A DNA stretch of 64,000 nt from Hyphomonadaceae bacterium (GTDB lineage: Bacteria; Pseudomonadota; Alphaproteobacteria; Caulobacterales; Aquidulcibacteraceae), in the NCBI GenBank assembly GCA_009773395.1, contig WRPI01000003.1:62001-126000 (forward strand). Reading direction: 5' to 3'. The translations under genes were made by a program, and so were the position numbers. Below, piece after piece: positions 17,777-27,236 of the stretch. Below the pieces are notes generated by a model that was not told the DNA's origin, did no database searches, and saw nothing but the letters and a program-made list of their open reading frames with translations. Each line of letters opens with the position of its first letter. Position 1 is the stretch's first letter.

Positions 17777-19384
17777 ATGCACGAAATAGAAACCCAAATT
17801 GATACCGCTTCACCTGAATTTGCCGCCAATGCTGCGCACATGAGCGGGCTTGTGCATGATCTAAAAAAACTAAGCGCGAAAATTGCCCAAGGCGGGCCAT
17901 TACCCGCGCGCGACAAGCATTTGGCGCGAGGTAAATTGCTGCCTCGTGAACGCATTGCTGGCCTGATTGATGATGGCTCGCCTTTCCTTGAATTATCTGC
18001 CCTCGCCGCTCATAATGTCTATGAAGACGATATTCCTGCCGCAGGTATAGTCACAGGGATTGGACGTGTCGCTGGGCGCGAATGCGTAATTGTTTGCAAT
18101 GATGCGACAGTTAAAGGAGGAACTTATTACCCTTTAACCGTCAAAAAACATTTGCGCGCCCAAGAAATCGCAATGGCCAATAATTTGCCATGCATTTATT
18201 TGGTTGATTCGGGTGGCGCAAACTTACCCAACCAAGATGAAGTCTTCCCCGATAGAGACCATTTTGGCCGAATATTTTACAATCAAGCGCAAATGTCGGC
18301 CAAGAATATCCCACAAATTGCAGTGGTGATGGGAAGTTGCACGGCGGGCGGCGCTTATGTTCCTGCTATGTCGGATGAAAGCATAATCGTCAAAAACCAA
18401 GGCACGATTTTCCTCGCAGGGCCGCCTTTGGTAAAAGCGGCAACGGGCGAAGTGGTCAGCGCCGAAGATTTGGGTGGTGGTGATGTTCATGCGAGGATTT
18501 CGGGCGTTGTCGATCATTTGGCGTCAAATGACGTCGATGCTTTGCAAATTGCGCGGCGAATTGTTGATAATTTGAACCGTGTAAAAAAAGTGACACTTGA
18601 TGTACGTGAAGTCACACCGCCACTTTACGATGCCGATGAGCTTTACGGCATTATCCCCACGGACACGCGCAAACCCTATGATGTGCGCGAAATTATCGCG
18701 CGTTTAGTTGACGGCTCGCAATTTGACGAGTTCAAGCAGTTTTATGGCGAAACTTTGGTGTGTGGCTTTGCACATTTGCACGGCTATCCAATTGGCATTG
18801 TCGCCAATAACGGGGTTTTGTTTAGCGAAAGCGCATTAAAAGGCGCGCATTTCATAGAGCTTTGCGCAAGCCGCAACATTCCATTGGTGTTTTTGCAAAA
18901 TATCACAGGTTTCATGGTGGGACGCAAATATGAAAACGAAGGCATTGCCCGCAATGGCGCAAAAATGGTGACAGCCGTTAGTTGCGCCAATGTGCCAAAA
19001 TTCACAATAATTATTGGCGGTTCATACGGCGCAGGTAATTATGGCATGTGCGGACGTGCATTTAGCCCAAGGTTTTTATGGATGTGGCCCAATGCGAGAA
19101 TTTCCGTAATGGGCGGCGAACAAGCCGCAAATGTGCTGGCAACAGTAAAGCGTGATGGGTTTGAAGCCAAAAATATCAAATGGTCACAAGACGAGGAAGA
19201 AGTCTTTAAAAAGCCCATTCGCGATGATTTTGAGGCCCAAGGCCACCCATATTATGCCAGCGCGAGAATTTGGGACGATGGCGTAATTGACCCCGCCGAT
19301 ACAAGGCGCATTCTTGGGCTTGCAATATCGGCCTCCCTCAATGCGCCAATTTTGCCAACCAAATTCGGTATTTTCAGAATGTGA
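17777..19384 (+). CDS. mccB: Methylcrotonoyl-CoA carboxylase, carboxyltransferase (beta) subunit
   Basis: Catalyses carboxyl transfer from biotin to 3-methylcrotonyl-CoA in leucine breakdown. Starting at ATG 17777 it has 535 residues, the usual MCC-beta size. It shows [11 protein letters not shown], the [18 protein letters not shown] stretch, [16 protein letters not shown] and the C-terminal oxyanion-hole region [12 protein letters not shown]. These favour MCC over propionyl-CoA carboxylase. It is the first gene of mccB-mccA-ivd; mccA follows after a 12-bp spacer. No liuC-like hydratase or HMG-CoA lyase is in the cluster, so the pathway's last steps must be encoded elsewhere or lost. Confidence 0.94.
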   Translation: MHEIETQIDTASPEFAANAAHMSGLVHDLKKLSAKIAQGGPLPARDKHLARGKLLPRERIAGLIDDGSPFLELSALAAHNVYEDDIPAAGIVTGIGRVAGRECVIVCNDATVKGGTYYPLTVKKHLRAQEIAMANNLPCIYLVDSGGANLPNQDEVFPDRDHFGRIFYNQAQMSAKNIPQIAVVMGSCTAGGAYVPAMSDESIIVKNQGTIFLAGPPLVKAATGEVVSAEDLGGGDVHARISGVVDHLASNDVDALQIARRIVDNLNRVKKVTLDVREVTPPLYDADELYGIIPTDTRKPYDVREIIARLVDGSQFDEFKQFYGETLVCGFAHLHGYPIGIVANNGVLFSESALKGAHFIELCASRNIPLVFLQNITGFMVGRKYENEGIARNGAKMVTAVSCANVPKFTIIIGGSYGAGNYGMCGRAFSPRFLWMWPNARISVMGGEQAANVLATVKRDGFEAKNIKWSQDEEEVFKKPIRDDFEAQGHPYYASARIWDDGVIDPADTRRILGLAISASLNAPILPTKFGIFRM

Positions 19385-19396
19385 TATGGGCGCAAA

Positions 19397-21136
19397 ATGA
19401 CACGAGTTTTCACCAAAGTCCTTATTGCAAATCGCGGCGAAATTGCCCGCCGCATTATCCGAACTTGCAAAGCCAAAGGTATTAAAACAGTTGCTGTTTA
19501 TAGTGAAGCTGACAGTAAAGCGCTTTTTGTGCGCGAAGCCGATGAGGCTATTTTGCTTGGCCCCGCCCCTGCAAGCGAGAGTTATTTGCGCGGCGATAAA
19601 ATAATCGCTGCGGCGCTTGAAACTGGCGCTCAGGCGATTCACCCTGGCTATGGATTTTTGTCGGAAAACGCTGAATTTGCAGAAAATTGTGCCAAAGCCA
19701 ATATCGAGTTCATTGGCCCCTCACCTGCATCAATCCGCGCGATGGCGTTAAAAGGCGCGGCTAAAGCATTGATGATACAGGCAAATGTGCCAGTCACCCC
19801 TGGTTATCACGGCGACGATCAAGACCCGAAGGTTTTGCAAAAAGCCGCCGATGAAATAGGCTATCCCGTCTTGATTAAAGCGGTGGCGGGTGGCGGTGGC
19901 AAAGGAATGCGCCGTGTCGATAATGCAGAAGATTTCGCGGCGGCGATGCAATCGGCGCAGCGCGAAGGGCAAAATGCTTTTGGCGATTCGAAAATATTGG
20001 TGGAAAAATATTTGTTAGTTCCGCGACACGTCGAAATCCAAGTTTTTGGCGACAAATTTGGTAATGTCGTGCATCTTTTTGAGCGTGATTGTTCGATGCA
20101 GCGCCGTCACCAAAAAGTCCTAGAAGAAGCCCCTGCCCCCAATTTGCCTGACCATATCCGAAAAGCGATGGGCGAGGCCGCAGTTAACGCCGCCAAAGCC
20201 ATAAATTATGTGGGCGCTGGCACAGTTGAATTTATCGTTGATGTTGCGAATGGCGTGGAAAATGCGCCATTTTATTTCATGGAAATGAACACACGCCTGC
20301 AAGTCGAGCATCCTGTTACCGAAGAAATATTGGGCATTGATTTGGTCGATTGGCAGTTGCAAATTGCAGCAGGTCAAAAATTGCCGAAATCGCAGGGTGA
20401 AACAGTTGCAAATGGCCACGCAATTGAAGTGCGCCTTTATGCCGAAGATGCCGAAAATGGTTTCCTGCCAAGCATTGGTAAACTCACGAAATTGTCATTT
20501 TCGCCACTTGCGCGAATTGAAACCGGGGTTGAAGCAGGTGACGAAATATCAATTCACTATGACCCGATGATTGCCAAAATCATCGTTCATGGCAAAAACC
20601 GCACTGATGCTTTGTCCAAGATGCGAGCAGCATTGATTTTGGCTCATATTGAAGGGGTAAAAACCAATCTTGGATTTTTGCGGCGCTTGATAAGTGATGC
20701 AGATTTCGTTGCTGCCAACATTGATACTTCCTATATCGAAACTCACTTAACCGAACTCACCAAACCATGGAAGAATGTCGAAATCGCGCCACATATAATG
20801 GACGCTGACCCGACTTCGCCGTGGAATGACAATGGTGGTTGGCAGTTGAATTTGCCGCCGCGCGCGCCGCATAATATGGTTTACAGGCGCGAAAGCCACG
20901 GCGATTTGGGAAGCGGTGAAATTATTTCGCCAATGCCGGGGAAAATTATCAGCCTAATGGTAAAAAACGGCCAAAAAGTTGCCAAAGGCGAGCCGTTATT
21001 AATCCTTGAAGCCATGAAAATGGAACATATGATGCGCGCCGATATCGACGGCGAAGTCAGCGAACTTAGCGTAAGTGAAGGCCAACAAATTGGCGAAAAG
21101 ACGCAATTATTGAAAATTATTGAGGGCGAAAAATGA
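19397..21136 (+). CDS. mccA: Methylcrotonoyl-CoA carboxylase, biotin-carboxylase/carrier (alpha) subunit, short form
   Basis: Biotin carboxylase domain (about 1-447) with ATP-grasp GGGGKG (165-170), followed by a biotinyl carrier domain from about residue 510 with the biotin site Lys541 in LEAMKMEH. Known MCC alpha subunits are usually about 650-670 residues and carry a BT domain between these parts, which docks the alpha and beta subunits. Here only about 60 residues separate them: the start of the BT region ([13 protein letters not shown]) is present but most of the barrel seems absent, giving 579 residues with no frameshift evident. The 3' end overlaps ivd by 4 bp. Pairing with mccB and ivd makes MCC the best call. 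Confidence 0.88.
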   Translation: MTRVFTKVLIANRGEIARRIIRTCKAKGIKTVAVYSEADSKALFVREADEAILLGPAPASESYLRGDKIIAAALETGAQAIHPGYGFLSENAEFAENCAKANIEFIGPSPASIRAMALKGAAKALMIQANVPVTPGYHGDDQDPKVLQKAADEIGYPVLIKAVAGGGGKGMRRVDNAEDFAAAMQSAQREGQNAFGDSKILVEKYLLVPRHVEIQVFGDKFGNVVHLFERDCSMQRRHQKVLEEAPAPNLPDHIRKAMGEAAVNAAKAINYVGAGTVEFIVDVANGVENAPFYFMEMNTRLQVEHPVTEEILGIDLVDWQLQIAAGQKLPKSQGETVANGHAIEVRLYAEDAENGFLPSIGKLTKLSFSPLARIETGVEAGDEISIHYDPMIAKIIVHGKNRTDALSKMRAALILAHIEGVKTNLGFLRRLISDADFVAANIDTSYIETHLTELTKPWKNVEIAPHIMDADPTSPWNDNGGWQLNLPPRAPHNMVYRRESHGDLGSGEIISPMPGKIISLMVKNGQKVAKGEPLLILEAMKMEHMMRADIDGEVSELSVSEGQQIGEKTQLLKIIEGEK

Positions 21137-22299
21137 TAGATTTCCCACATTTGAAATTTGGACATGGCGAAGATATTGACGCGCTAAGGGATGCAGTGTC
21201 AAAATTTGCTGCCGCCGAAATTTCCCCCAATGCCGCGCAAATTGACCGAAATGACGATTTCCCCGCCCCATTATGGCGCAAACTTGGCGACCTCGGGGTT
21301 TTGGGTATAACTGCGCCTGAGGAATATGGCGGCGCAAATATGGGCTACCTCGCCCACACAATCGCGATGGAGGAAATATCGCGCGCTTCTGCAAGTGTTG
21401 GCCTATCTTATGGCGCACACTCTAACCTGTGCGTCAATCAAATCACGCGCAATGGCAACCAAAAGCAGCGCGCCAAATATTTGCCAAAACTGATTTCAGG
21501 CGAATATGTTGGCGCATTGGCCATGAGCGAAACTACATCGGGATCTGACGTTATTTCCATGCGGCTTCGTGCCAAGAAAAAAGGCGACAAATATGTGCTT
21601 AATGGCCATAAAATGTGGATTACCAATGGCCCCGATGCCGATGTATTGGTGGTTTATGCCAAAACTGATGCGCAAGCGGCTTCAAAAGGCATAACTGCAT
21701 TTTTGGTTGAAAAATCCTTCAAAGGTTTTTCTATTGCCCAAAAACTTGATAAACTTGGGATGCGCGGATCAAACACCGGCGAATTGGTTTTCGAAAATTG
21801 CGAAGTGCCAGAAGAAAACGTGCTGGGTCAAATTGGGCGCGGCGCATCGGTGTTGATGTCAGGGCTTGATTATGAACGGGTGGTGCTGTCAGGTGGGCCA
21901 TTGGGGATTATGCGCGCGTGTTTCGATGCTATAATTCCCTATATCCACGAGCGCGAACAATTTGGTGCGCCGATTGGCACTTTCCAATTGATGCAAGGCA
22001 AAATCGCCGATATGTATTCAACTTGGGCCGCCTGCCGTGCCTATGTTTATGCGGTGGCACAGGCATGTGACAGGGGCGAAACCACCAGAGCAGATGCTGC
22101 GGGCTGCATACTCTATGCGGCGGAAAAAGCAACTTGGCTTGCGGGCGAAGCAATACAAATATTAGGCGGTAACGGCTATACCAACGAATATCCAGTTGCG
22201 CGTTTATGGCGCGATGCCAAACTTTATGAAATTGGCGCCGGCACGTCTGAAATAAGGCGAATGCTGATTGGACGCGAATTGTTTGAGCAAACGAAATAG
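21133..22299 (+). CDS. ivd: Isovaleryl-CoA dehydrogenase
   Basis: FAD-dependent acyl-CoA dehydrogenase that oxidises isovaleryl-CoA to 3-methylcrotonyl-CoA, the substrate of the MCC encoded just upstream. Family elements include [13 protein letters not shown] (flavin/substrate binding), [17 protein letters not shown] and [19 protein letters not shown]. The probable catalytic base is Glu248 in [12 protein letters not shown], the position used by isovaleryl-CoA dehydrogenases rather than the C-terminal Glu of medium-chain enzymes. At 388 residues it is full length. It starts in an ATGA overlap with mccA. Confidence 0.93.
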   Translation: MIDFPHLKFGHGEDIDALRDAVSKFAAAEISPNAAQIDRNDDFPAPLWRKLGDLGVLGITAPEEYGGANMGYLAHTIAMEEISRASASVGLSYGAHSNLCVNQITRNGNQKQRAKYLPKLISGEYVGALAMSETTSGSDVISMRLRAKKKGDKYVLNGHKMWITNGPDADVLVVYAKTDAQAASKGITAFLVEKSFKGFSIAQKLDKLGMRGSNTGELVFENCEVPEENVLGQIGRGASVLMSGLDYERVVLSGGPLGIMRACFDAIIPYIHEREQFGAPIGTFQLMQGKIADMYSTWAACRAYVYAVAQACDRGETTRADAAGCILYAAEKATWLAGEAIQILGGNGYTNEYPVARLWRDAKLYEIGAGTSEIRRMLIGRELFEQTK

Positions 22300-22340
22300 G
22301 GGGGCAGCTCGCTTAACTAAATCAAAATGCCGTATAGCAA

Positions 22341-22364
22341 GAAAGCACCTCTTGGGGCTTTTTC
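22341..22364 (+). terminator. Weak intrinsic terminator after ivd
   Basis: AAAGCACC-tctt-GGGGCTTT followed by a T run forms a short stem with one mismatch about 40 bp after the ivd stop. The other strand also ends in a T-rich stretch, so it could serve in both directions. Confidence 0.45.
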
Positions 22365-22533
22365 ATTTATGGCGGACAATATAGGAGAGCTTTCTACCCA
22401 CATTCCGAACAATTGCGCCAAGGCCAAGCGGTCGCCACGCCACATGGCGCGCCCCATCGGAGCTTTTGCATTGCAAATAAGCATGAGATAAAAATTCTTC
22501 CCATTTGGCGAAAGTGGCGGCGGGTTGTAGGCG
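22363..22533 (-). pseudogene. Possible gene remnant downstream of ivd
   Basis: On the minus strand a 56-codon stretch bounded by TAG and TGA reads like the C-terminus of a protein (includes TFAKWEEFLSHAYLQC and RPLGLGAIVRNVGRKL) but has no start codon near its 5' end. An overlapping frame is also open, as expected after a frameshift. I do not recognise the family. It lies in a 280-bp space between ivd and a small orphan gene beside a tRNA, where gene debris is plausible. It could still be chance. Confidence 0.25.
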
Positions 22534-22580
22534 CTAAGCGAACCTGTCAGGGAATGAGATTACTCATAACTACAATGAAT

Positions 22581-22961
22581 TCACCTGTTGTAATTGGAAA
22601 ATTCTCTACTTCCATCCGTAAAAGTTACTTCCCATACTTCGTAACTAGTAAAATTTAGAATCTGCAAAATCAAATTGCCTCTAAACCAAATAACTATATC
22701 ACCCGTACGGCTATCTAATTTAGCTTTTTTTACATGTTGGTCTTTTAATTCACTGTGCAATACTGAATTTGCATTGATAGGTGCCGGAAGACCATATTGT
22801 TGCTCATGATCAAAACTGCGCAACAGATGCTTGCCGTCTTTTATTATTCGCCAATAATCAGCAGTTATTCTTATGCCATTCGAAAAATTCATCACAGTAT
22901 CGTCCGTGCGATCGGTATTGATCACTACGGTGCTATTGTTCAGCTTATTAAATTTCCGCAT
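22581..22961 (-). CDS. Small hypothetical protein beside tRNA-Ser
   Basis: 126 residues from ATG 22961, which has a GGA-containing site about 9 nt upstream. The open frame continues 40 codons upstream, but that part runs into the tRNA gene and cannot be coding. The pattern DHEQQYGLPAPINA, then TGDIVIWF, then LILQILNFTSYEVWEV resembles small cytoplasmic proteins often found as orphan or immunity-type genes. I recall this pattern rather than having matched it. Base composition is more AT-rich than its neighbours, consistent with an acquired gene. Confidence 0.6.
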   Translation of the reverse strand: MRKFNKLNNSTVVINTDRTDDTVMNFSNGIRITADYWRIIKDGKHLLRSFDHEQQYGLPAPINANSVLHSELKDQHVKKAKLDSRTGDIVIWFRGNLILQILNFTSYEVWEVTFTDGSREFSNYNR

Positions 22962-23053
22962 GATATTTTTCCATGGCTTTGACTGTATAAAACAGATGAG
23001 CCTAAAAACTATCAAATAAATAAACAAACAATGAGTTACTTGTTCGAACAAAG

Positions 23054-23143
23054 TGGCGGAAGCGGTGAGATTCGAACTCACGGAGGAGTTGCCCCCTCGC
23101 TAGTTTTCAAGACTAGTGCCTTCAACCACTCGGCCACGCTTCC
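23054..23143 (-). tRNA. tRNA-Ser(UGA)
   Basis: Reading the minus strand: acceptor GGAAGCG pairs with CGCTTCC. The anticodon arm is CTAGT-CTTGAAA-ACTAG with anticodon TGA. A long class II variable arm is typical of serine tRNAs. The T arm is GTGAG-TTCGAAT-CTCAC, followed by discriminator G and an encoded CCA. Total length is 90 nt. It is flanked by an orphan gene and a transporter. Confidence 0.97.
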
Positions 23144-23204
23144 GTCTGAACCGCCTGAATAAAGATTAGTTTTATTAAATCAAGTGGCGGATGCACAAAG
23201 AATG

Positions 23205-24866
23205 CTAATCAATGTTGCGTTTGAAAGTCTCTGGTAAGAATAACAAACCAACGACCAAAGTAACTCCGGCGACAATAATTGGATACCAAAGTCCGTAATA
23301 AATATCGCCTTTTGCGGCTACCATTGCGAAGGCAATTGTCGGCAAGAAACCGCCGAACCAGCCGTTACCAATATGATATGGAAGTGACATCGAAGTATAA
23401 CGAATATTGGTCGGGAATAGCTCCACTAACAAAGCGGCAATAGGGCCATAAACCATGGTCACCAAAATTACTAAATAAGCCAAAAGCGCAACCACGAGTA
23501 CACTATTCATTGTTGCAGGGTCAGCCTTTTCGGGATATCCCGCAGCTTTCAAAGCGTCTTTCACAGATTTCTGGAAAGCGTCCAATGCCGCTTTTTTCGC
23601 GTCGCCAATCAAAATACTTGGATCAGGTGTAGTAAAGGTTTGATTCCCAACTTTGATTGTAGCCAATGTCCCTGCTGTTGCGTTGGTTTGTGTGTAGTTT
23701 GTGCCATTTTTTGCAAGGAAGTTTTTTGCAATGTCGCACGAATTGCTGTCAAACTTGTTTTTGCCTATTGGGTCAAACTGCACTGAACATTCGGCTTCAT
23801 TTACAACAACTGTAACTGGTGCGGTGGCTAATGCATGCGCCAAGGCAGGGTTTGCCGCACTCGTTAGCGCCTTAAAAGTTGGGAAATAAGTGAGTACAGC
23901 CAGTAAAAGGCCAACCATAATAATACCTTTACGACCAATTTTATCTGACAACCAACCAAATAAAACAAAGAATGGTGTACCTATCAACAAAGCAATCGCA
24001 ATCATATAATTTGCCTGCAGACTCTCAACTTTAAGCATTTTTTCGAGGAAAAATAATGCATAAAATTGACCTGTATACCAAACCACCGCCTGGCCTGCTA
24101 CCGCGCCAAATAAGCAAATGAAAACGAATTTCAAATTGCCCCATTTGCCGAAAGCTTCGGTTAAAGGCGCTTTTGAAGTTTTACCTTCGTCTTTCATTTG
24201 TTGATAGACAGGGCTCTCGTTCAATTTCAAACGAATCCACATTGATACCGCAAGTAGGACAATTGAAACTAAGAACGGAATTCGCCAGCCCCATAGTTCA
24301 AATTCTTCTTTTGAAATCATGTTCTTGCACAGAATAACTACCAAAAGCGCAGCAAACAAACCTAAAGTTGCGGTGGTTTGAATCCAACTCGTATAAAGCC
24401 CGCGCTTATCATTTGGCGCATGCTCTGCTACATAAGTGGCTGCACCGCCATATTCGCCACCCAATGCCAAACCTTGGATTAAGCGCAAAACAATAAGAAT
24501 GAAGGGTGCGGCGATGCCAATTGAGTCAAAACTCGGCAGCATTCCAACTCCAAATGTTGCAAGCCCCATTAGCCCCATTGTTACCAAAAAAGTATTTTTG
24601 CGGCCAACCAAATCGCCCACGCGACCAAAAACCAGTGCGCCAAATGGTCTGACCGCAAAGCCTGCGGCAAACGCTGCCAATGCTAAAATAAATCCAGTTG
24701 TTGGATTCACATTTGAGAAGAAGTTCTTTGTGATTTGCGTGGCCAACAAGCCATAGAGGTAAAAATCATACCATTCGAAAACTGTGCCAAGTGATGATGC
24801 ACCGATCACAAGTTTTTCGTCATGGGTTGCTTTGTGATGCTTTGGTAAACCGTCAATATCAGACAT
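23205..24866 (-). CDS. MHS-type MFS transporter with periplasmic insert
   Basis: Metabolite:H+ symporter branch of the MFS (ProP/ShiA-like). Signature elements are GTVFEWYDFYLYG, GRVGDLVGRKNTF and the RLIQGLALGGEYGGAATYVAE stretch read in parts, then GWLSDKIGRKG. ATG 24866 is chosen because a strong GGGGGGAAG site precedes it and the longer frame would overlap the upstream synthase gene. With 553 residues it exceeds the usual 430-450. The excess is a soluble region of about 100 residues between two membrane segments in the C-terminal half. It contains a likely disulfide pair (AECSVQF ... SNSCDIA) and Asn/Thr-rich sequence, predicted to face the periplasm. The substrate, probably a small carboxylate or osmolyte, is unknown. 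Confidence 0.85.
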   Translation of the reverse strand: MSDIDGLPKHHKATHDEKLVIGASSLGTVFEWYDFYLYGLLATQITKNFFSNVNPTTGFILALAAFAAGFAVRPFGALVFGRVGDLVGRKNTFLVTMGLMGLATFGVGMLPSFDSIGIAAPFILIVLRLIQGLALGGEYGGAATYVAEHAPNDKRGLYTSWIQTTATLGLFAALLVVILCKNMISKEEFELWGWRIPFLVSIVLLAVSMWIRLKLNESPVYQQMKDEGKTSKAPLTEAFGKWGNLKFVFICLFGAVAGQAVVWYTGQFYALFFLEKMLKVESLQANYMIAIALLIGTPFFVLFGWLSDKIGRKGIIMVGLLLAVLTYFPTFKALTSAANPALAHALATAPVTVVVNEAECSVQFDPIGKNKFDSNSCDIAKNFLAKNGTNYTQTNATAGTLATIKVGNQTFTTPDPSILIGDAKKAALDAFQKSVKDALKAAGYPEKADPATMNSVLVVALLAYLVILVTMVYGPIAALLVELFPTNIRYTSMSLPYHIGNGWFGGFLPTIAFAMVAAKGDIYYGLWYPIIVAGVTLVVGLLFLPETFKRNID

Positions 24867-24880
24867 TCTTCCCCCCAATT

Positions 24881-25642
24881 TTATTTTTTGTGCAAGAAAC
24901 TGCGCTTCTCGTTCGCTTGCATGGCTCGCCATTTGCCTTGTGGCAAGTCTCCGATTTCAATATCACCAATTCTTTTGCGAAATAAATCTATTACTTCAAG
25001 CCCGACTTCATCGCACATGCGGCGGATTTGCCGATTTCGCCCCTCTTGGAGGATAAAATTAAGCGTATTTTCGTTTATTTGTTCAACAATCGCGGGGCGC
25101 AATTTGCGGCCATCAAGTTCAAGACCATGGCGCAATAATTTCAGTTTCACGGCATTGATATAACCCGTGACTTTTACAATATATTCTTTTTCGACCATTG
25201 ATTCTGGGCCAATTATCGCTTTTGCCAATACGCCATCTTGCGAGAGGATTAGAAGTCCTCGGCTATCCTTATCAAGCCTGCCAACTGGCGGTATGCGGGT
25301 ATCACGGACTGGAACTATGTCGCTCTCTTTCCAACGATTCGTGAGGTTTATCATGCGAATTGCTGGAACTTGGCCTTTTTCGGGCTGACCTGAGACTATG
25401 CCAATTGGTTTGTGATAGATAATGGTGAATTTATCGTCGAGCGCTTGCTTACCCTCGGCCAATATTTCAAGCACTTGGCCAGTTTCAATTTTATAGCCAA
25501 CGCCGACAATTTCGCCATCTACCCGAATTTGCCCCGAACCCAACAAATCCTCGGCCTCGCGGCGCGAACAAATGCCAGACTGCGCCAGTAATTTATTAAC
25601 GCGAATTGGTTCGGCGCCTTTGTAGGTATCTTTGAATGTCAT
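24881..25642 (-). CDS. RNA pseudouridine synthase, RluF/RluB-like
   Basis: An N-terminal S4 RNA-binding domain (RVNKLLAQSGICSRREAEDL) is followed by the RsuA/RluB/E/F catalytic domain with the active-site aspartate in GRLDKDSRGLLIL and the conserved EGRNRQIRRMCDEVG. The close match of the last motif and of GIVSGQ favours RluF (23S rRNA U2604) over RsuA, but target assignment needs phylogeny. Length is 253 residues. It is followed after 14 bp by the MHS transporter on the same strand. Confidence 0.85.
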   Translation of the reverse strand: MTFKDTYKGAEPIRVNKLLAQSGICSRREAEDLLGSGQIRVDGEIVGVGYKIETGQVLEILAEGKQALDDKFTIIYHKPIGIVSGQPEKGQVPAIRMINLTNRWKESDIVPVRDTRIPPVGRLDKDSRGLLILSQDGVLAKAIIGPESMVEKEYIVKVTGYINAVKLKLLRHGLELDGRKLRPAIVEQINENTLNFILQEGRNRQIRRMCDEVGLEVIDLFRKRIGDIEIGDLPQGKWRAMQANEKRSFLHKK

Positions 25643-25661
25643 GAATGTTTGCTAAATCATT

Positions 25662-26225
25662 TTACAAGCTCTGGCGAGGCTTAGCCCAAAGTTTTCGCAT
25701 TTTCCCGTAGCAAAATCCCACACTAATGATCAGGGCAATTCCAATTAACGTTGAGAACGCCATGTGTGCACCGCTATCCTTTGGCAAATTAAGTTGCAAT
25801 TCGATAAAATCAGCAATAACAAAGCCGAAGTAAAAGAGTAGAAAGAAAGCTGCAATTGCGAAAAATGCTGTTAATTCATCGGGTTCGTTTTCACCAGAAT
25901 CTTTCACTTTTGTTTTTCGTTCCAATTGCAAAATTTGTTGTTTTTTCATGAAGCCATAAATGCCAAGCTTGAAGGTCTTATGTGTGTTCATAATTGGACC
26001 GTAAAAAACGAACACAATAACTAGGATTGCTGGCAAGCTGTGATAAGGCTCAGGCCAAAGGGGATTTTCCAGTGTTTTTTCGTTGTAATCATGCAGTGCA
26101 AATTTAAGGAATATCACCGGAAACCAAACAGTCCAAAGCCAATTGAAAAAAAGCACGATTTTTTGCCAAACGGTCTCATTTGGTATTTCAGGTGTAAAAT
26201 CAATTTCTTCTTTATCGTCAGTCAA
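25662..26225 (-). CDS. Hypothetical inner-membrane protein, four predicted helices
   Basis: 187 residues with hydrophobic segments near residues 25-45, 67-83, 122-145 and 155-172, separated by a charged cytoplasmic loop (KKQQILQLERKTKVKD). No family recognised. The start is a TTG at 26225 with a weak purine-rich site, so a slightly different start is possible. It lies 19 bp upstream of the pseudouridine synthase on the same strand and is divergent from the GH16 gene; the product may be a lineage-specific membrane protein. Confidence 0.6.
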   Translation of the reverse strand: MTDDKEEIDFTPEIPNETVWQKIVLFFNWLWTVWFPVIFLKFALHDYNEKTLENPLWPEPYHSLPAILVIVFVFYGPIMNTHKTFKLGIYGFMKKQQILQLERKTKVKDSGENEPDELTAFFAIAAFFLLFYFGFVIADFIELQLNLPKDSGAHMAFSTLIGIALIISVGFCYGKMRKLWAKPRQSL

Positions 26226-26298
26226 TTTCTTCTTGGTTCCCTATTTTGCCTTATGCCCCGCTTGCCAATACTGCGCAACTGCGATAATTGCCGCGCAA

Positions 26299-27153
26299 AT
26301 GAAACGCGATTACGTTAAAGCACACACTATATTGGCCGCAATTGCTAGTGTAATACTGGCATCTTGCGCAACGCATGACAACAGCAAAATCGAGCCAAAA
26401 GGCGAACGATTTACCCTCCCCGCCAACTATGAATTAGTTTGGGCAGACGAGTTTGACCAAAATGGCCTCCCTACACCCAATAATTGGTCTTACGATACTG
26501 GTCTCAATAAGAGGGGCTGGCATAATCGCGAAAAACAATATTATTCCCAAGCAAAACTCGAAAATTCCCGCGTGGAAAACGGCAATTTGATAATAACTGC
26601 CCGCCGCGAACGCCTTGAAAATGCGCCTGATTTTGGCGGTCAAAATTATACATCGGCGCGGCTGGTTTCACGCGGCAAGCGTGAATTTACTTATGGCTTT
26701 ATTGAAGCACGCGCCAAAATGCCGTGTGGGGCCGGCACTTGGCCCGCGATTTGGATGCTGGGCAATCAAGGCACGTGGCCGGCGATGGGCGAAATTGATA
26801 TTGTTGAACATGTTGGCAAAAGACCCAATGAAACCAGCTCGGCACTACATATGACCGCGCATCATAGCTCACACCCAATTGGCGCGCATATTTCGGTGCC
26901 AAGCGCGTGTAGTGAGTTTCATAATTATCAAGTTTTATGGACGCCACAAAAAATCGAGTTTTTTGTTGACGGGCAAAAATTCAATTCCTATGCCAATGAT
27001 GGGCGCAATAATGATGCCACTTGGCCCTATCATCGCCCACAATTTTTGATTTTGAACTTGGCAATTGGCGGTGATTTGGGCGGCCAAGTTGACGACACAA
27101 TTTTTCCACGCGAATTGCTGATTGAGTATGTTCGGGTTTATCAAATTAAATAA
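26299..27153 (+). CDS. Glycoside hydrolase family 16 lipoprotein (laminarinase-like)
   Basis: GH16 enzyme hydrolysing beta-1,3(4)-glucans such as laminarin. The catalytic motif GEIDIVEHVG provides the nucleophile Glu165 and acid/base Glu170. WPAIWMLG and the C-terminal FPRELLIEYVRVYQ are further family hallmarks. From ATG 26299 the protein has a lipoprotein signal with lipobox LASC (Cys23), so it is probably anchored in the outer membrane. The longer open frame starting upstream overlaps the divergent gene and does not resemble a signal peptide. Length (284 residues) is a single catalytic domain with no carbohydrate-binding module. Confidence 0.9.
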   Translation: MKRDYVKAHTILAAIASVILASCATHDNSKIEPKGERFTLPANYELVWADEFDQNGLPTPNNWSYDTGLNKRGWHNREKQYYSQAKLENSRVENGNLIITARRERLENAPDFGGQNYTSARLVSRGKREFTYGFIEARAKMPCGAGTWPAIWMLGNQGTWPAMGEIDIVEHVGKRPNETSSALHMTAHHSSHPIGAHISVPSACSEFHNYQVLWTPQKIEFFVDGQKFNSYANDGRNNDATWPYHRPQFLILNLAIGGDLGGQVDDTIFPRELLIEYVRVYQIK

Positions 27154-27236
27154 TGTTCACAAACAAACTAATCGACAATCGATAAAATTTGTGAAAGATT
27201 GCATCCATATTCACCAAATTGGATGAGGAAAAAATA

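Noticed and set aside
22413-22658. 81-codon plus-strand frame downstream of ivd
   Set aside because: Antisense to the possible remnant and the orphan gene; basic, low-information sequence without a ribosome-binding site.
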